A DNA stretch of 64,000 nucleotides from Campylobacter bilis (GTDB lineage Bacteria > Campylobacterota > Campylobacteria > Campylobacterales > Campylobacteraceae). This document shows, piece after piece, positions 38,708 through 48,872 of the stretch (positions within the stretch are counted from its first letter, which is position 1; every line of letters starts with the position of its first letter). A program made the position numbers and the translations under genes. The notes under the pieces were generated by a model. It ran no database searches. It saw only the letters and a list, made by a program, of their open reading frames with translations, and was not told where the DNA came from. The DNA is taken from contig NZ_WUED01000003.1 of assembly GCF_016806695.1 (NCBI RefSeq), forward strand, positions 1-64,000, written 5' to 3'.

Positions 38708-39315
38708 AATTCATCCCAAGTTTTAAAATGAAAAAAGGCAAAATGAGGTTGATTTAAAAAAATCAATTCTTTAAAGCTATTTTTTAAAGCCTTTTGAGGA
38801 AAAATCTCATCTTCATTGCTAGAGTAAATTTTATGCCAAATGAAGTTTTCATTAGGATCTTTTAAAGCAAAATCAAAGAGATTTTGAAGTTCTATTTGTA
38901 AGGCTTTTTCGTTTTTAAAAATAAAATTTTTTGCTAAAGTGGCGTGTTGTTTAAACAAAGAAATTTTAAAATCCTCTAAATTGAAATTTTTAATCGTTTT
39001 AGTAAAAATTGCAGCAGGGATACCCTTGTTTTTATCGATACCTAAATTAGTTCCATTAATAGCGATTTTTTGCTTGAAAGCTAAATTTTTAAAAAGCTTG
39101 CTTGCGATACATACTCCCATAGAAAAAGCTATGAGATTAAGGCTTGAAAAACTGCTAAAATCAAAATCAAAATCAAAATTTTCATAATCATAAAATAAAA
39201 TCACATTTTTACTGCTTGTTAAATGCGAAAAATGACTAGGATGAGAGCTAAATCCTCCTAATACTACTATTAATTCTTTTGAAGCTGGGTTTTTGCATAA
39301 AAAGGCATGTTTCAT
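38704..39315 (-). CDS. bioG: Pimeloyl-ACP methyl ester esterase BioG
   Basis: 203-residue alpha/beta hydrolase-like esterase that removes the methyl group to release pimeloyl-ACP. The nucleophile serine lies in LIAFSMGVCIA, and the late FLNQPHFAFFHF supplies the expected histidine. It takes the place of BioH. Position between bioF and bioC, with 4-base overlaps to each, supports the role. Confidence 0.85.
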   Translation of the reverse strand: MKHAFLCKNPASKELIVVLGGFSSHPSHFSHLTSSKNVILFYDYENFDFDFDFSSFSSLNLIAFSMGVCIASKLFKNLAFKQKIAINGTNLGIDKNKGIPAAIFTKTIKNFNLEDFKISLFKQHATLAKNFIFKNEKALQIELQNLFDFALKDPNENFIWHKIYSSNEDEIFPQKALKNSFKELIFLNQPHFAFFHFKTWDEL

Positions 39316-40454
39316 AAAATTTTTATTATCCTTTCAAGTTCTTTTGTGCTAAAGCCTGCATGCAAAGAAAAACGAATTCTAGCTGTATTTTTGGCTACGG
39401 TGGGTTCTTTAATCGCGGGTGCAAAAATCCCTGATTTTTCAAGTTTGTTTGCTAAAGCTAAGGCTTTTTCATTCTTTATTAAAAGCAAAGAAATAATATA
39501 AGCATTGCCTAAAATGGGGTAATGTTTTTCTTGAAGTTTGTTTTTAAAAAATGCGCTTAAATGCTGTAATTTTTCTCTTTTGTCTTGAAAATAGGGCAAT
39601 TTTTTTAAAATAAATTGCGTCCACGCCACATTAATAGGCGGTAAAGCAGTAGAATAAATAAAAGCCCTAGCCTTATTGATAAAAAAACTTTTATATTCTT
39701 TTTGGCATATTATGCAAGCACCCATTGAAGTAAGAGCTTTGCCAAAGGTAAAAATTAAAAAATCTACTTCATGTTCTAAACCTAGTTTTTTTACAAGTCC
39801 TAAGCCTTCTTTATCAAAGCAACCCACACTATGGGCTTCATCTACATAAAGTTTGATTTTTTCGTAGCGTTTTTTTAAATCACATAAGGCTTTTAAATCA
39901 CTAAAATCTCCATCCATACTAAATAAAGCCTCGGTTAAAATGATGATATTATCATAGTTTTGATAATGTTTTTGTATGAGTTTTTCTAAATGCGATATAT
40001 CATTGTGATGAAAGCGAAAAAAAGTTCCCTTGCTAAGTCTTAAGCCATCAATCATACTTGCATGTATGAGTTTATCAGCTAAAAATAGTGTTTTAGGGAT
40101 GAGACAAAGAGCTGCTATACAAGAAATATTTAGATGATAACCGCTATTAAAGTGTAAAATTTCTTTCCCTTTAAATTTGGTTTTTAAAAAGCTTTCTAAT
40201 TCTTCATAAATTTCAAAATTCCCGCTTAAACTTCTTGAGCTTGAGCTTGAAAAAAAGAAATTTTCTTCTTTTAAGGTGCTTAAAAATTCTTGTTTTAATT
40301 CTTTAGAAGAAGCTAAATTTAAATAATCATTGCTTGCTAAATTTAAAAGTTTTTTATCTTGTTTATAAACGTAATTTTGTTCATGTTTTAAAGGCGTGAG
40401 GGTTCTTATATTGTGGTTTTGTTCTAAATCTTGCAAAATTTTTTTAAGACTCAT
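39312..40454 (-). CDS. bioF: 8-amino-7-oxononanoate synthase
   Basis: PLP enzyme joining pimeloyl-ACP and alanine. 380 residues, with ASNDYLNLAS near the N-terminus, SGYHLNISCIAAL, YVDEAHSVGCFDKEGLG and the PLP lysine in FTFGKALTSMGA. It is the first gene of the leftward bio cluster and is divergent from bioA, with a 67-base region between. Confidence 0.94.
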   Translation of the reverse strand: MSLKKILQDLEQNHNIRTLTPLKHEQNYVYKQDKKLLNLASNDYLNLASSKELKQEFLSTLKEENFFFSSSSSRSLSGNFEIYEELESFLKTKFKGKEILHFNSGYHLNISCIAALCLIPKTLFLADKLIHASMIDGLRLSKGTFFRFHHNDISHLEKLIQKHYQNYDNIIILTEALFSMDGDFSDLKALCDLKKRYEKIKLYVDEAHSVGCFDKEGLGLVKKLGLEHEVDFLIFTFGKALTSMGACIICQKEYKSFFINKARAFIYSTALPPINVAWTQFILKKLPYFQDKREKLQHLSAFFKNKLQEKHYPILGNAYIISLLLIKNEKALALANKLEKSGIFAPAIKEPTVAKNTARIRFSLHAGFSTKELERIIKIL

Positions 40455-40521
40455 TTTTTTCCTAGTAATTTAAGAAATTTAAAGCATTATTTTGCCAAAA
40501 TATTTTAAAAAAGAAGTTACA

Positions 40522-41805
40522 ATGCAAAGTGAAATTTTAAAAGAACTTGATTTAAAACATATTTGGCACCCTTGCACTCAGATGAAAGATCATGAAAATT
40601 TACCTTTAATTCCTATAAAAAGAGCTAAAGGTATGTGGCTTTATGATTTTAAGGGCAAGGCTTATATGGATTGTGTGAGTTCTTGGTGGGTGAATCTTTT
40701 TGGGCATTGTAATGAGACCATAGCAGGGGCGATTAAAAAACAAGTTGATGAGCTTGAGCATGTGATTTTAGCAGGCTTTTCGCATGAGCCTATTATAAAG
40801 CTTTCAGCCCGATTGTGTCAAAAAGTAGGAAGGGGTTTTACTAAATGTTTTTATGCAGATAATGGATCAAGTGCTATTGAGGTTGCGCTTAAAATGAGTT
40901 TTCATTATCATTTCAATCAAGGAAAGAAAAAAAATAAGTTTTTATCTCTTAGCAATTCTTATCATGGTGAGACCTTAGGGGCTTTGAGTGTAGGGGGTGT
41001 GGGGCTTTATAAAGATACTTATAAGGCTTTGCTTTTAGAGTGTTTGAGTGTGAGTGTACCTAAGAATAAAGATTATCAAAAAGAACTTCAAGAATTAAAA
41101 AGTATTTTAACAAAACATGGCAAAGAAATTTGTGCTTTTATCTTAGAACCTTTAGTGCAGTGTGCGGGAAATATGCATATGTATGAAGTGGGATTTATTA
41201 ATGAGGCTATAAAATTGTGTCATGAGTTTGGAGTGCATGTGATTTTTGACGAAATTGCTGTAGGTTTTGGGCGTACAGGAAGTCTTTTTGCCTTGCATCA
41301 ATGCCAGCAAAGTCCTGATTTTATTTGCCTTTCAAAGGGGATTACTGGAGGGTTTATGCCTCTTTCTGTGGTACTTACAAAAGATGCAATTTATCAAAGC
41401 TTTTATGCTCCTTATAAAGAACAAAAGGCTTTTTTGCATTCTCACAGTTATACAGGAAATGCCTTAGCTTGTGCTGCAGCTAATGCAGTTTTAGATATCT
41501 TTGAACAAGATAATGTCTTAGAAAAAAACCAAATTCTAAGCCAATTTATCAAAGAAGAATTTGCAAAGCTTAAAAAATTTGATTTCTTAGCTAATTTTAG
41601 AACCTGTGGTATGATTAGTGCTTTTGATATTTTAAGTGTTAAATATGAACGTGTAGGGCTTTTTGTATTTGAAAAAGCCTTGGAAAAAGCCTTGCTTTTA
41701 AGACCTTTGGGGAATACGATTTATTTTATGCCCCCTTATATTATTACTAAAGAGCAGATTTCTTATGTGGTAGAGAGTTTAGAGCAAATTTTTAAAGAAT
41801 TTTAG
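40522..41805 (+). CDS. bioA: Adenosylmethionine-8-amino-7-oxononanoate aminotransferase
   Basis: Class III PLP aminotransferase that makes 7,8-diaminononanoate using SAM as amino donor. 427 residues from ATG 40522, chosen over an upstream TTG because of the AAGAAG ribosome site. Motifs: [47 protein letters not shown] and the PLP lysine in [13 protein letters not shown]. Its end overlaps the bioD end on the other strand by 14 bases. Confidence 0.95.
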   Translation: MQSEILKELDLKHIWHPCTQMKDHENLPLIPIKRAKGMWLYDFKGKAYMDCVSSWWVNLFGHCNETIAGAIKKQVDELEHVILAGFSHEPIIKLSARLCQKVGRGFTKCFYADNGSSAIEVALKMSFHYHFNQGKKKNKFLSLSNSYHGETLGALSVGGVGLYKDTYKALLLECLSVSVPKNKDYQKELQELKSILTKHGKEICAFILEPLVQCAGNMHMYEVGFINEAIKLCHEFGVHVIFDEIAVGFGRTGSLFALHQCQQSPDFICLSKGITGGFMPLSVVLTKDAIYQSFYAPYKEQKAFLHSHSYTGNALACAAANAVLDIFEQDNVLEKNQILSQFIKEEFAKLKKFDFLANFRTCGMISAFDILSVKYERVGLFVFEKALEKALLLRPLGNTIYFMPPYIITKEQISYVVESLEQIFKEF

Positions 41806-42385
41806 CCTTTAAAATTTTTTGCATTTGTTTTTTAAAATCTTGCTTTGTACCTAAAAAATCGAGATTTATGATGGGAATTTGGGTGTAATTTTGCACAAAG
41901 TTATCTTGCAAAGTATTTTTTTCTCCCATCATCACAAGGGCTAAAATGTCGATATTGCGTCGCTTTAAGGCTTCTATACTAAGTAAGATATGATTGATGC
42001 TGCCAAGGTAATATTTTGCTATTAAGAAGGTTGGCTTTATATTTTTACTCATAAAATCAATCATAGTGTAGTTTTCATCTATAGGTGAGAAAAGCCCCCC
42101 AGCAAGTTCAATGAGTAAATTTTTGCTTGAAGGAAGGGCGATTTTTAAGGCTTTATACTCAGCCTTTTCTTGGATTTTTCCAAGATGAGGTGAGGCTGCA
42201 GTTTGTAAAAAAACTCCTTCTTTAAAGATCTTTGTTTTCGGGCTTAATTTAGCTATTAACTCGCTATCTTTAGGACTTCCTGCTTGAATGAGCTTAAAAT
42301 AATCATAATCAAAGTGTGCACAAAAAATCGCACTAAAATGCGTTTTGCCTACATCAGTATGAATCCCACTTATATAAATTTGCAT
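41792..42385 (-). CDS. bioD: Dethiobiotin synthetase
   Basis: ATP-dependent carboxylase that closes the ureido ring. 197 residues from ATG 42385, which starts [18 protein letters not shown] and holds the Walker-type loop. [11 protein letters not shown] is the second nucleotide motif. It lies tail-to-tail with bioA. bioB is not in this window. Confidence 0.92.
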   Translation of the reverse strand: MQIYISGIHTDVGKTHFSAIFCAHFDYDYFKLIQAGSPKDSELIAKLSPKTKIFKEGVFLQTAASPHLGKIQEKAEYKALKIALPSSKNLLIELAGGLFSPIDENYTMIDFMSKNIKPTFLIAKYYLGSINHILLSIEALKRRNIDILALVMMGEKNTLQDNFVQNYTQIPIINLDFLGTKQDFKKQMQKILKAKIL

Positions 42386-42478
42386 TTTAAACCTTATCAA
42401 TGAAAATAACTTTAGTAAATTATAGCTAAAGAAATTAAAATAAGTCCTAATTTTACTTTTGCCTAAGCCAAAGTTAGC

Positions 42479-42484
42479 TATAAT
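42479..42484 (+). promoter_or_regulatory. Probable sigma-70 -10 box for rplY
   Basis: TATAAT in AGCTATAATCTTAGC, 31 bases upstream of the rplY ATG, with AGAAAGGA as ribosome site. Confidence 0.65.
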
Positions 42485-42514
42485 CTTAGCTTATTTTTTA
42501 GAAAGGATGAAAGG

Positions 42515-43051
42515 ATGTTAGAAGGTATCGTTAGAGAGAGTATCGGTAGAAAAGCTGCTAAGGCTTTAAAAAGAGATGGTTATCTAATCGCAAACATCTA
42601 TGGAAAAGGATTAGAAAATATTAATGCTGCTTTTAAAGTCAATGAATTCATTAAAGAAGTTCGCAAAAAAACCACTTTAATTTTTGATGTAAAAGTAGGT
42701 TCTCAAATTTTGAGTGTTGTAGTAGTAGATTATCAAAAAGATCCTGTTACTGCAGAACTTAAACATGTAGATTTAAAAGTCGCACAAAAGGGTGTGGTTT
42801 CTAAATATATGGTTCCTATTAAAATTACAGGAACAGCCATTGGTCTTAAAAATAAAGGTGTTTTAATCCAATCAAAAAGAAGAATAAAGGTAAAATGTGC
42901 GGCTGAAAACTTGCCTAATTTCTTTGAACTTGATGTAAGCAAACTTGATGTGGGTGATGCTTTACTTGTTCGCGATATAGTAGTACCTGCGGGTGTGATA
43001 GTCATTGATGCTGAGAGAGTAGCGGTTGTAGGCGTAGAAAAAGCTAGATGA
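42515..43051 (+). CDS. rplY: 50S ribosomal protein L25/Ctc
   Basis: 5S rRNA-binding ribosomal protein in the longer, two-domain Ctc form (178 residues). [23 protein letters not shown] at the start is typical, and the C-terminal beta domain ends VVGVEKAR. Its stop overlaps the pth ATG by 4 bases, the common rplY-pth pair. Confidence 0.95.
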   Translation: MLEGIVRESIGRKAAKALKRDGYLIANIYGKGLENINAAFKVNEFIKEVRKKTTLIFDVKVGSQILSVVVVDYQKDPVTAELKHVDLKVAQKGVVSKYMVPIKITGTAIGLKNKGVLIQSKRRIKVKCAAENLPNFFELDVSKLDVGDALLVRDIVVPAGVIVIDAERVAVVGVEKAR

Positions 43052-43593
43052 TTTTAGTCGTAGGGCTTGGCAATATAGGCGTAGAGTATGAAAATACACG
43101 CCATAATGTCGGTTTTATGCTTGTTGACTTAGTTTTAAAACAAGGCAATTTTATAGATCTTACAAATTCAAAATTCAAAGGAGAGCTTTTTAAAATGAAC
43201 TCTTCTTTGCTTCTTCTTAAACCCAGTACTTATATGAATCATTCAGGTTTTAGTGTCAAAGCTGTTAAGGATTTTTATAAATGTGAAAAAATTATAGTAA
43301 TCCATGATGATATTGATATTAATTTAGGATCTTTACGTTTTAAAAAAGGAGGATCAAGTGGGGGACATAATGGACTTAAAAGTATTGATAGCTTGTGTGG
43401 GAGTGATTATATAAGAATACGTATAGGGGTAGGCAAGGGTGAGAATGTGATTTCTCATGTATTGGGCAAATTTAAAGCTGATGAAGAAGTGATTTTAACT
43501 AAGGTTTTGCAACATTCTAAAGAAGCCTTACTAGAACTTATTAAAAATGATGATTTATCTGCTGTATCATCTAAATACAGTTTGAAGGCTTAA
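43048..43593 (+). CDS. pth: Peptidyl-tRNA hydrolase
   Basis: Releases peptides from tRNAs that drop off ribosomes. 181 residues; [25 protein letters not shown] holds the catalytic His near residue 20, with [10 protein letters not shown] and the [27 protein letters not shown] loop all present. One base separates its stop from the permease gene. Confidence 0.96.
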   Translation: MILVVGLGNIGVEYENTRHNVGFMLVDLVLKQGNFIDLTNSKFKGELFKMNSSLLLLKPSTYMNHSGFSVKAVKDFYKCEKIIVIHDDIDINLGSLRFKKGGSSGGHNGLKSIDSLCGSDYIRIRIGVGKGENVISHVLGKFKADEEVILTKVLQHSKEALLELIKNDDLSAVSSKYSLKA

Positions 43594-43594
43594 A

Positions 43595-44653
43595 ATGCGT
43601 ATATTTTTTCGTTTTATTTCAGGAATTTATTTAAAAAATTTTTTTATTATTTTTTTTTCTTTATTGGGTTTTTATTGCGGCGTTGATTTGCTTTTAAATT
43701 TTAAAGATTTGCCTAAAGCTGCTAATCTTGATTTGCTTTATGTTATGTTTTTATCCTTTTCAGCAGTGCCTTATGTATTGCCTATTTCTTTAGTTTTTGC
43801 TTTGGTAGTTTGTTTAGTTTCTATGATAAGATCTAATGAATTTGTAAGCCTTCATGCATTAGGTTTTAGTAAAAATTATATTATTTTATTTCCTTTTTTG
43901 TGGGCTTTATTTTTTTGCTGCGTTTATATAGGGCTTAATTTTACTTCTTTTGCTTATGCAAATGATTATAAAAGAAATATTTTAAAAAACGGCACTATTA
44001 TGAATCAAAGTGGAGAGGTATTTTTAAAGCTTAATAATAATTTTGTTTATATTTGGAAAATAAATAATGGGCAAAACAGTGCCCAAAATATAAAAATTTT
44101 TCATCTTAATGATTTGAATTTAAGTTCTTTTATAAGCGCTAAGAATGCACATTTTGAAAGCCAAAGTTGGGTTTTAAAAGATGGCAATATTACACTGTTG
44201 CCTAAAAATTATCGGCTTGGCAATGAGGGTTTAAAGATAAAAGAATTTTCTCAAATTAGATCCCTTGATGGTTTTAAACCAAAGATCATAGAAGGTGTAG
44301 CTAGCAATAGTGATTATTCTATTTCTGATGCGCTTGAAAGTTTTGAGCTTTTTAGGGCACAAAATGTCAATATAGATGCTCCTAAAATCAGTCTTTATAA
44401 ATTCTTATTTACTCCATTTTTTGCCCCGTTTTTAATGCTTATTATGTATTATTTTTTTCCTGTTATAGCGAGGTTTTTTAATCTTGCTTTTGTGACTTTT
44501 GTGGCCTTTGTTGTTACTTTGATGATTTGGGGTGTGCTGTTTTTGCTTACTAGATTGAGTGAAAATGATGTGATTATAAGTGAAATTGGAATTATATTGC
44601 CTATAGTTTTTTTAGGTTTTTTAAGTGCTTATATGTATTATAAACATCGCTAA
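43595..44653 (+). CDS. LptF/LptG-family permease (YjgP/YjgQ)
   Basis: 352-residue membrane protein with three N-terminal helices, a periplasmic beta-jellyroll region (about 130-260) and three C-terminal helices, the plan of the LPS export permeases LptF and LptG. It probably pairs with LptB and the partner permease to extract lipooligosaccharide. F versus G cannot be settled from this sequence alone. It corresponds to Cj0313. Confidence 0.85.
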   Translation: MRIFFRFISGIYLKNFFIIFFSLLGFYCGVDLLLNFKDLPKAANLDLLYVMFLSFSAVPYVLPISLVFALVVCLVSMIRSNEFVSLHALGFSKNYIILFPFLWALFFCCVYIGLNFTSFAYANDYKRNILKNGTIMNQSGEVFLKLNNNFVYIWKINNGQNSAQNIKIFHLNDLNLSSFISAKNAHFESQSWVLKDGNITLLPKNYRLGNEGLKIKEFSQIRSLDGFKPKIIEGVASNSDYSISDALESFELFRAQNVNIDAPKISLYKFLFTPFFAPFLMLIMYYFFPVIARFFNLAFVTFVAFVVTLMIWGVLFLLTRLSENDVIISEIGIILPIVFLGFLSAYMYYKHR

Positions 44654-44696
44654 ATTAAGCTTTGTGTAGTAAAATTATGGAAATTAAAGGTTAAAA

Positions 44697-45905
44697 ATGG
44701 ACTATAAACAATTAAAAAATGACTTTCAAACTCCTTTTTATATTTATGATTTTGATAAGATAAAAGAACGTTTTTTAAATCTTAAAGATGCTTTTAAAGC
44801 TAGAAAATCTCAAATTTTTTATGCTGTAAAAGCTAATTCAAATCTTAGTCTTTTGCAGATGTTTGCACATTTAGATAGCGGATTTGATTGTGTGAGTATA
44901 GGCGAGGTTAAGCGTGCTTTAAAAGCAGGTGCGAAGCCTTATAAGATTATTTTTAGCGGAGTAGGAAAGACTAAAGAGGAATTAAAACTTGCTTTAAAAT
45001 ACGATATTTTATATATCAATCTTGAAAGTGAAGCTGAAATGATGCTTTTAGAAAATGTGGCTAAAGAATTGGCTTTAAAGGCAAGAATTAGCATCCGCGT
45101 TAATCCTAATGTGGATGCAAAAACTCATCCTTATATTTCAACAGGACTTAATGAAAATAAATTTGGCGTTGAAATTGATCTTGCAAGAAAAATGTATCTT
45201 TATGCTAAAAATTCTTCTTTTTTAGATCCTGTTGGAGTGCATTTTCATATAGGATCCCAACTCTTAGATCTCACTCCTATCCATGAAGCAGCAAAAATTG
45301 TAGCCCAACTTACGAGGGAATTAAAAGCCTTGCAAATAGATCTTAAATTTTTTGATATTGGCGGAGGTCTTGGCGTGGTTTATGAAAAGCAAGAGTGCGA
45401 ACCTAATCTTTATGATTATGCTCAAGGTATACTAGCTCAATTAAAAGGGCTTGATTTGACTATAGGAATGGAACCTGGAAGGTATTTAGTGGCGCAAAGT
45501 GGAGAATTTGTGTGTTGTGTGCTTTATGAGAAATATAATAAAACAAAGCGTTTTGTTGTCGTAGATGGGGCTATGAATGATCTTATACGCCCGAGTTTAT
45601 ATGAGGCTTATCATGAGATTGTTTTGCCTTATAATCAAGGAGAAGAAAGCAAGTGTGATATTGTAGGTGGAATTTGTGAAAGTGGAGATTTCTTTGCTAA
45701 AGCAAGATTTTTGCCTAAAACGCAAAGCGGGGATATAATGATTGTTAAAAATGCTGGAGCTTATGGTTTTAGCATGAGTAGCAATTATAATACAAGAAAT
45801 AAAGTCTGTGAATTGGCTTTAGAAGATGGAAAAGTAAGATTAATCCGTCAAAGAGAAAGTTTTGAAGATCAAATCGCCTTAGAAGAGAAATTTTTAAGGA
45901 ATTAA
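44697..45905 (+). CDS. lysA: Diaminopimelate decarboxylase
   Basis: PLP enzyme, last step of lysine synthesis. 402 residues; PLP lysine Lys45 in FYAVKANSN, HFHIGSQL, DIGGGLGV and the late CESGDFFA motif that completes the active site of the partner subunit. It is followed immediately by the HAD gene. Confidence 0.96.
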   Translation: MDYKQLKNDFQTPFYIYDFDKIKERFLNLKDAFKARKSQIFYAVKANSNLSLLQMFAHLDSGFDCVSIGEVKRALKAGAKPYKIIFSGVGKTKEELKLALKYDILYINLESEAEMMLLENVAKELALKARISIRVNPNVDAKTHPYISTGLNENKFGVEIDLARKMYLYAKNSSFLDPVGVHFHIGSQLLDLTPIHEAAKIVAQLTRELKALQIDLKFFDIGGGLGVVYEKQECEPNLYDYAQGILAQLKGLDLTIGMEPGRYLVAQSGEFVCCVLYEKYNKTKRFVVVDGAMNDLIRPSLYEAYHEIVLPYNQGEESKCDIVGGICESGDFFAKARFLPKTQSGDIMIVKNAGAYGFSMSSNYNTRNKVCELALEDGKVRLIRQRESFEDQIALEEKFLRN

Positions 45906-46673
45906 ATGTTTTTTTTAGATGTGCAAGGGACTTTGATTTCAGATCTTGATAAATCTTTGATTAAGGGTGCTAAAGAATTGATTGATTTTTTAAATACAAA
46001 AAATCTTCCTTATATTGTAATTACGAATAATACAAAAAAACTTGATTTTTTAAAAGATTTAAGGCAAAAAGGTTTAGAAATTAAAAAAGATGCTTATATT
46101 GATCCTTTTTGTGTATTAAATCGCGTTTTAAAACCTTGTAAAGTTGCAGCATTTGGTGCGAATGAATTTTTGTGTAGCCTTGAAAAACTTGATTTTGAAC
46201 TTAATTTTACTTCTCCAGATGCTTTGCTTATAGCCAGTTATGATGATTTTAAATTTCAAGACTTTGCTAGTATGATAGAATTGGCTAAAAAAGGAATTAA
46301 ATTTATTTTTATGCATGAAACAAGTATTTATAAAAAGGACAATAGGCTTTATCCTGGGGTGGGCAGTATTTTGGCTATGCTTAAAAATGCTGTGAGTTTA
46401 GAATATGAAGTTGTGGGTAAACCAAGTAAGGCTTTTTATCAAGAGGCTTTGAAGCTATTAAGAAAACAAAATCCAAAAGCGGATTTTAGAGATCTTACAA
46501 TCCTTAGTGATGATTTTAAAGGCGATTTGTTTCAAGCAAAAGAACTTGGGATGAAAACCTTGCTTGTTTTAAGCGGCAAACTAAGCGATACTAAAGGAAT
46601 TAATACGCATTTGCTTGATGGGGTTTATCCTAGTGTTTTAGAGTTTTTAAGGGAGCTAAGATGTCAAATTTAG
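45906..46673 (+). CDS. HAD-family hydrolase (NagD-like)
   Basis: 255-residue phosphatase-like protein of the HAD superfamily, type IIA. The start MFFLDVQGTLISDLD holds the nucleophile and acid aspartates, with VITNNTKK as motif II and the late LSDDFKGDLFQAKELGM as the metal-binding motif. The substrate is unknown. It corresponds to Cj0315; it overlaps pheA by 13 bases, inside an amino-acid synthesis run. Confidence 0.82.
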   Translation: MFFLDVQGTLISDLDKSLIKGAKELIDFLNTKNLPYIVITNNTKKLDFLKDLRQKGLEIKKDAYIDPFCVLNRVLKPCKVAAFGANEFLCSLEKLDFELNFTSPDALLIASYDDFKFQDFASMIELAKKGIKFIFMHETSIYKKDNRLYPGVGSILAMLKNAVSLEYEVVGKPSKAFYQEALKLLRKQNPKADFRDLTILSDDFKGDLFQAKELGMKTLLVLSGKLSDTKGINTHLLDGVYPSVLEFLRELRCQI

Positions 46674-47734
46674 AAGAATTTAGAAATAAAATTGATAGCA
46701 TAGATGATAAAATTTTAGAACTTTTAAATGAAAGAATGATCTATGTTAAAAATATAGGTGAGATCAAGCAAAGCAGTGGAGGGACTATCTATCGCCCTGA
46801 ACGTGAAAGAGCCATTATAAATCGTTTGAAAGATGCTAATTTAGGGCTTTTAGATCATAATGCCATAGAAGCTATTTATCAAGAAATTTTTGCTGTTTCT
46901 AGGAATTTAGAAATGCCTCAAAGCATAGCTTATTTAGGGCCTGAGGGGACTTATACGCATCAAGCAGCAAGAAGTCGTTTTGGGGCTATGAGTCGTTATA
47001 TTGCGCTTGCTAATATAGAAGATGTTTTTAAGGAATTAAGTAATAAAGAGGCAAAATATGGAGTAGTACCTATAGAAAATAACACAGAAGGTGCTGTAGG
47101 CGTTACTTTAGATTGTCTTGGTAAATACCATGAACTGAAAATTTTTGGTGAGATCTATATGGATATACACCATTCTTTTGTAGGTATTAATGAAAATTTA
47201 AAGGAAATAAAACGCATTTATTCTCATCCTCAAGGGTATAATCAATGTCGTAAATTTTTAGAAAGCCATGAACTTAGCACTATAGAATTTGTGCCTTCAA
47301 AATCTACAGCCCATGCGGCTTATTTAGCTTGCGAAGATAAATACTCTGCAGCAATTTGTTCTAAGATCGCTGCAAAACTTTATAATGTACCTGTGCTTTT
47401 TGATAAGATAGAAGATAATGCGGCTAATAAAACAAGATTTTTGATTTTAAGTGATATTAAAAATGCTAAAATGCCAAATTGTAAAACCTCTATTTTAGCC
47501 CATACTCATCATAAGCCAGGAGGGCTTAGTTTTTTATTAGAGCAATTTAAAAAAGAAAATATTAACCTTACCAAGCTTGAATCGCGTCCTGTAAAATCAA
47601 AAGAATTTTTACACAGTTTTTATATAGATTTTCAAGGACATATTGATGATGAAAATGTCCAAAGGGCTTTGAAAAATATAGAAGAAATCGTATGGCTTGG
47701 ATCTTATTTATCAGGAGAAAAAAATGAATTTTAA
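46661..47734 (+). CDS. pheA: Bifunctional chorismate mutase/prephenate dehydratase
   Basis: P-protein of phenylalanine synthesis. 357 residues: chorismate mutase (about 1-90; RNKIDSIDDKILELLNERM), prephenate dehydratase (about 92-270; YLGPEGTYTHQAA, ENNTEGAVGVTLD, NKTRFLIL) and a C-terminal ACT domain (KPGGLSFLLEQF, NLTKLESRPVK) for feedback control by phenylalanine. It overlaps hisC by 11 bases. Confidence 0.96.
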   Translation: MSNLEEFRNKIDSIDDKILELLNERMIYVKNIGEIKQSSGGTIYRPERERAIINRLKDANLGLLDHNAIEAIYQEIFAVSRNLEMPQSIAYLGPEGTYTHQAARSRFGAMSRYIALANIEDVFKELSNKEAKYGVVPIENNTEGAVGVTLDCLGKYHELKIFGEIYMDIHHSFVGINENLKEIKRIYSHPQGYNQCRKFLESHELSTIEFVPSKSTAHAAYLACEDKYSAAICSKIAAKLYNVPVLFDKIEDNAANKTRFLILSDIKNAKMPNCKTSILAHTHHKPGGLSFLLEQFKKENINLTKLESRPVKSKEFLHSFYIDFQGHIDDENVQRALKNIEEIVWLGSYLSGEKNEF

Positions 47735-48821
47735 TGAGTTTTTAAATCATTTAAGCAATTATGAACCGGGTAAAGATATAGAAGTGATCGCAAAAGAATA
47801 TGGTATTAGTGAAGTTATAAAGTTAGCAAGCAATGAAAATCCTTTTGGCGTTCCTCCAAAGGCTATTGAAAGTTTAAAGCAAAATGCAAGTAAAGCTTAT
47901 CTTTATCCTGATGATAGCATGATAGAGCTTAAAAGCAAGCTTGCACAAAAATACAAGATTAAAAATGAAAATATCATTATTGGTGCGGGTAGTGATCAAA
48001 TTATAGAATTTGCTGTGCATTCTAAGCTTAACCCTCAAAATGCCTTTTTACAAACTGGTGTAACTTTTGCTATGTATGAAATTTATGCTAAACAAAGGGG
48101 TGCAAAATGCTATAAAACCTCAAGCATTACCCATGATTTAAAGGAATTTAAAACGCTTTATGATAAGCATAAAGAAGAAATTAAAATTATTTTTTTATGC
48201 TTGCCAAATAATCCTTTGGGTGAGTGTTTGGATGCTGATGAAGTGCTTGAATTCATAAGAGACGTGGATAAGGATTGTTTGCTTGTCCTTGATGCAGCTT
48301 ATAATGAATTTGCAAGCTTTAAAGATGAAAAAAAACATTTAGAGCCTTATGATTTGATTAAAGAATTTGAAAATGTGCTTTTTTTAGGAACTTTTTCTAA
48401 ACTTTATGGGCTTGGAGGCTTGCGTATAGGCTATGGTATAGCAAACACACAAATTATTAATGCATTTTATAAACTACGTGCCCCTTTTAATGTAAGCAAT
48501 CTTGCTTTAAAGGCCGCAGTAGCAGCCTTAGATGATGAAGAATTTGTTAAAAAAACTTTAAAGAATAATTTTTCTCAAATGCAGCTTTATTATGAATTTG
48601 CAAAAAAACATGGTATAAAAACTCTTCAAAGTTATACGAATTTTATTACTTATTTTTTTGATGAAAAAAATAGCATAGATTTGTCTGAAAAATTGCTTAA
48701 AAAGGGTATAATAATAAGAAATTTAAAAAGCTATGGTTTAAATGCTATGCGTATTACTATAGGAACGCCCTATGAAAATGAGAAATTTTTAACAGAAATG
48801 GAAAAGATTTTAAAAAAATAA
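47724..48821 (+). CDS. hisC: Histidinol-phosphate aminotransferase
   Basis: PLP aminotransferase of histidine synthesis that can also work on aromatic amino acids, which would suit its position after pheA. 365 residues from ATG 47724, the start with an AGGAG site. Motifs: LASNENPFG, GAGSDQIIEF, LPNNPLGE, DAAYNEF and the PLP lysine in TFSKLYGLGGLRIGY. Confidence 0.94.
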   Translation: MNFNEFLNHLSNYEPGKDIEVIAKEYGISEVIKLASNENPFGVPPKAIESLKQNASKAYLYPDDSMIELKSKLAQKYKIKNENIIIGAGSDQIIEFAVHSKLNPQNAFLQTGVTFAMYEIYAKQRGAKCYKTSSITHDLKEFKTLYDKHKEEIKIIFLCLPNNPLGECLDADEVLEFIRDVDKDCLLVLDAAYNEFASFKDEKKHLEPYDLIKEFENVLFLGTFSKLYGLGGLRIGYGIANTQIINAFYKLRAPFNVSNLALKAAVAALDDEEFVKKTLKNNFSQMQLYYEFAKKHGIKTLQSYTNFITYFFDEKNSIDLSEKLLKKGIIIRNLKSYGLNAMRITIGTPYENEKFLTEMEKILKK

Positions 48822-48872
48822 CTTATCAAGAAAATAATGCGTAAAATTTGCTAATTTAAGGGATGAGGATTA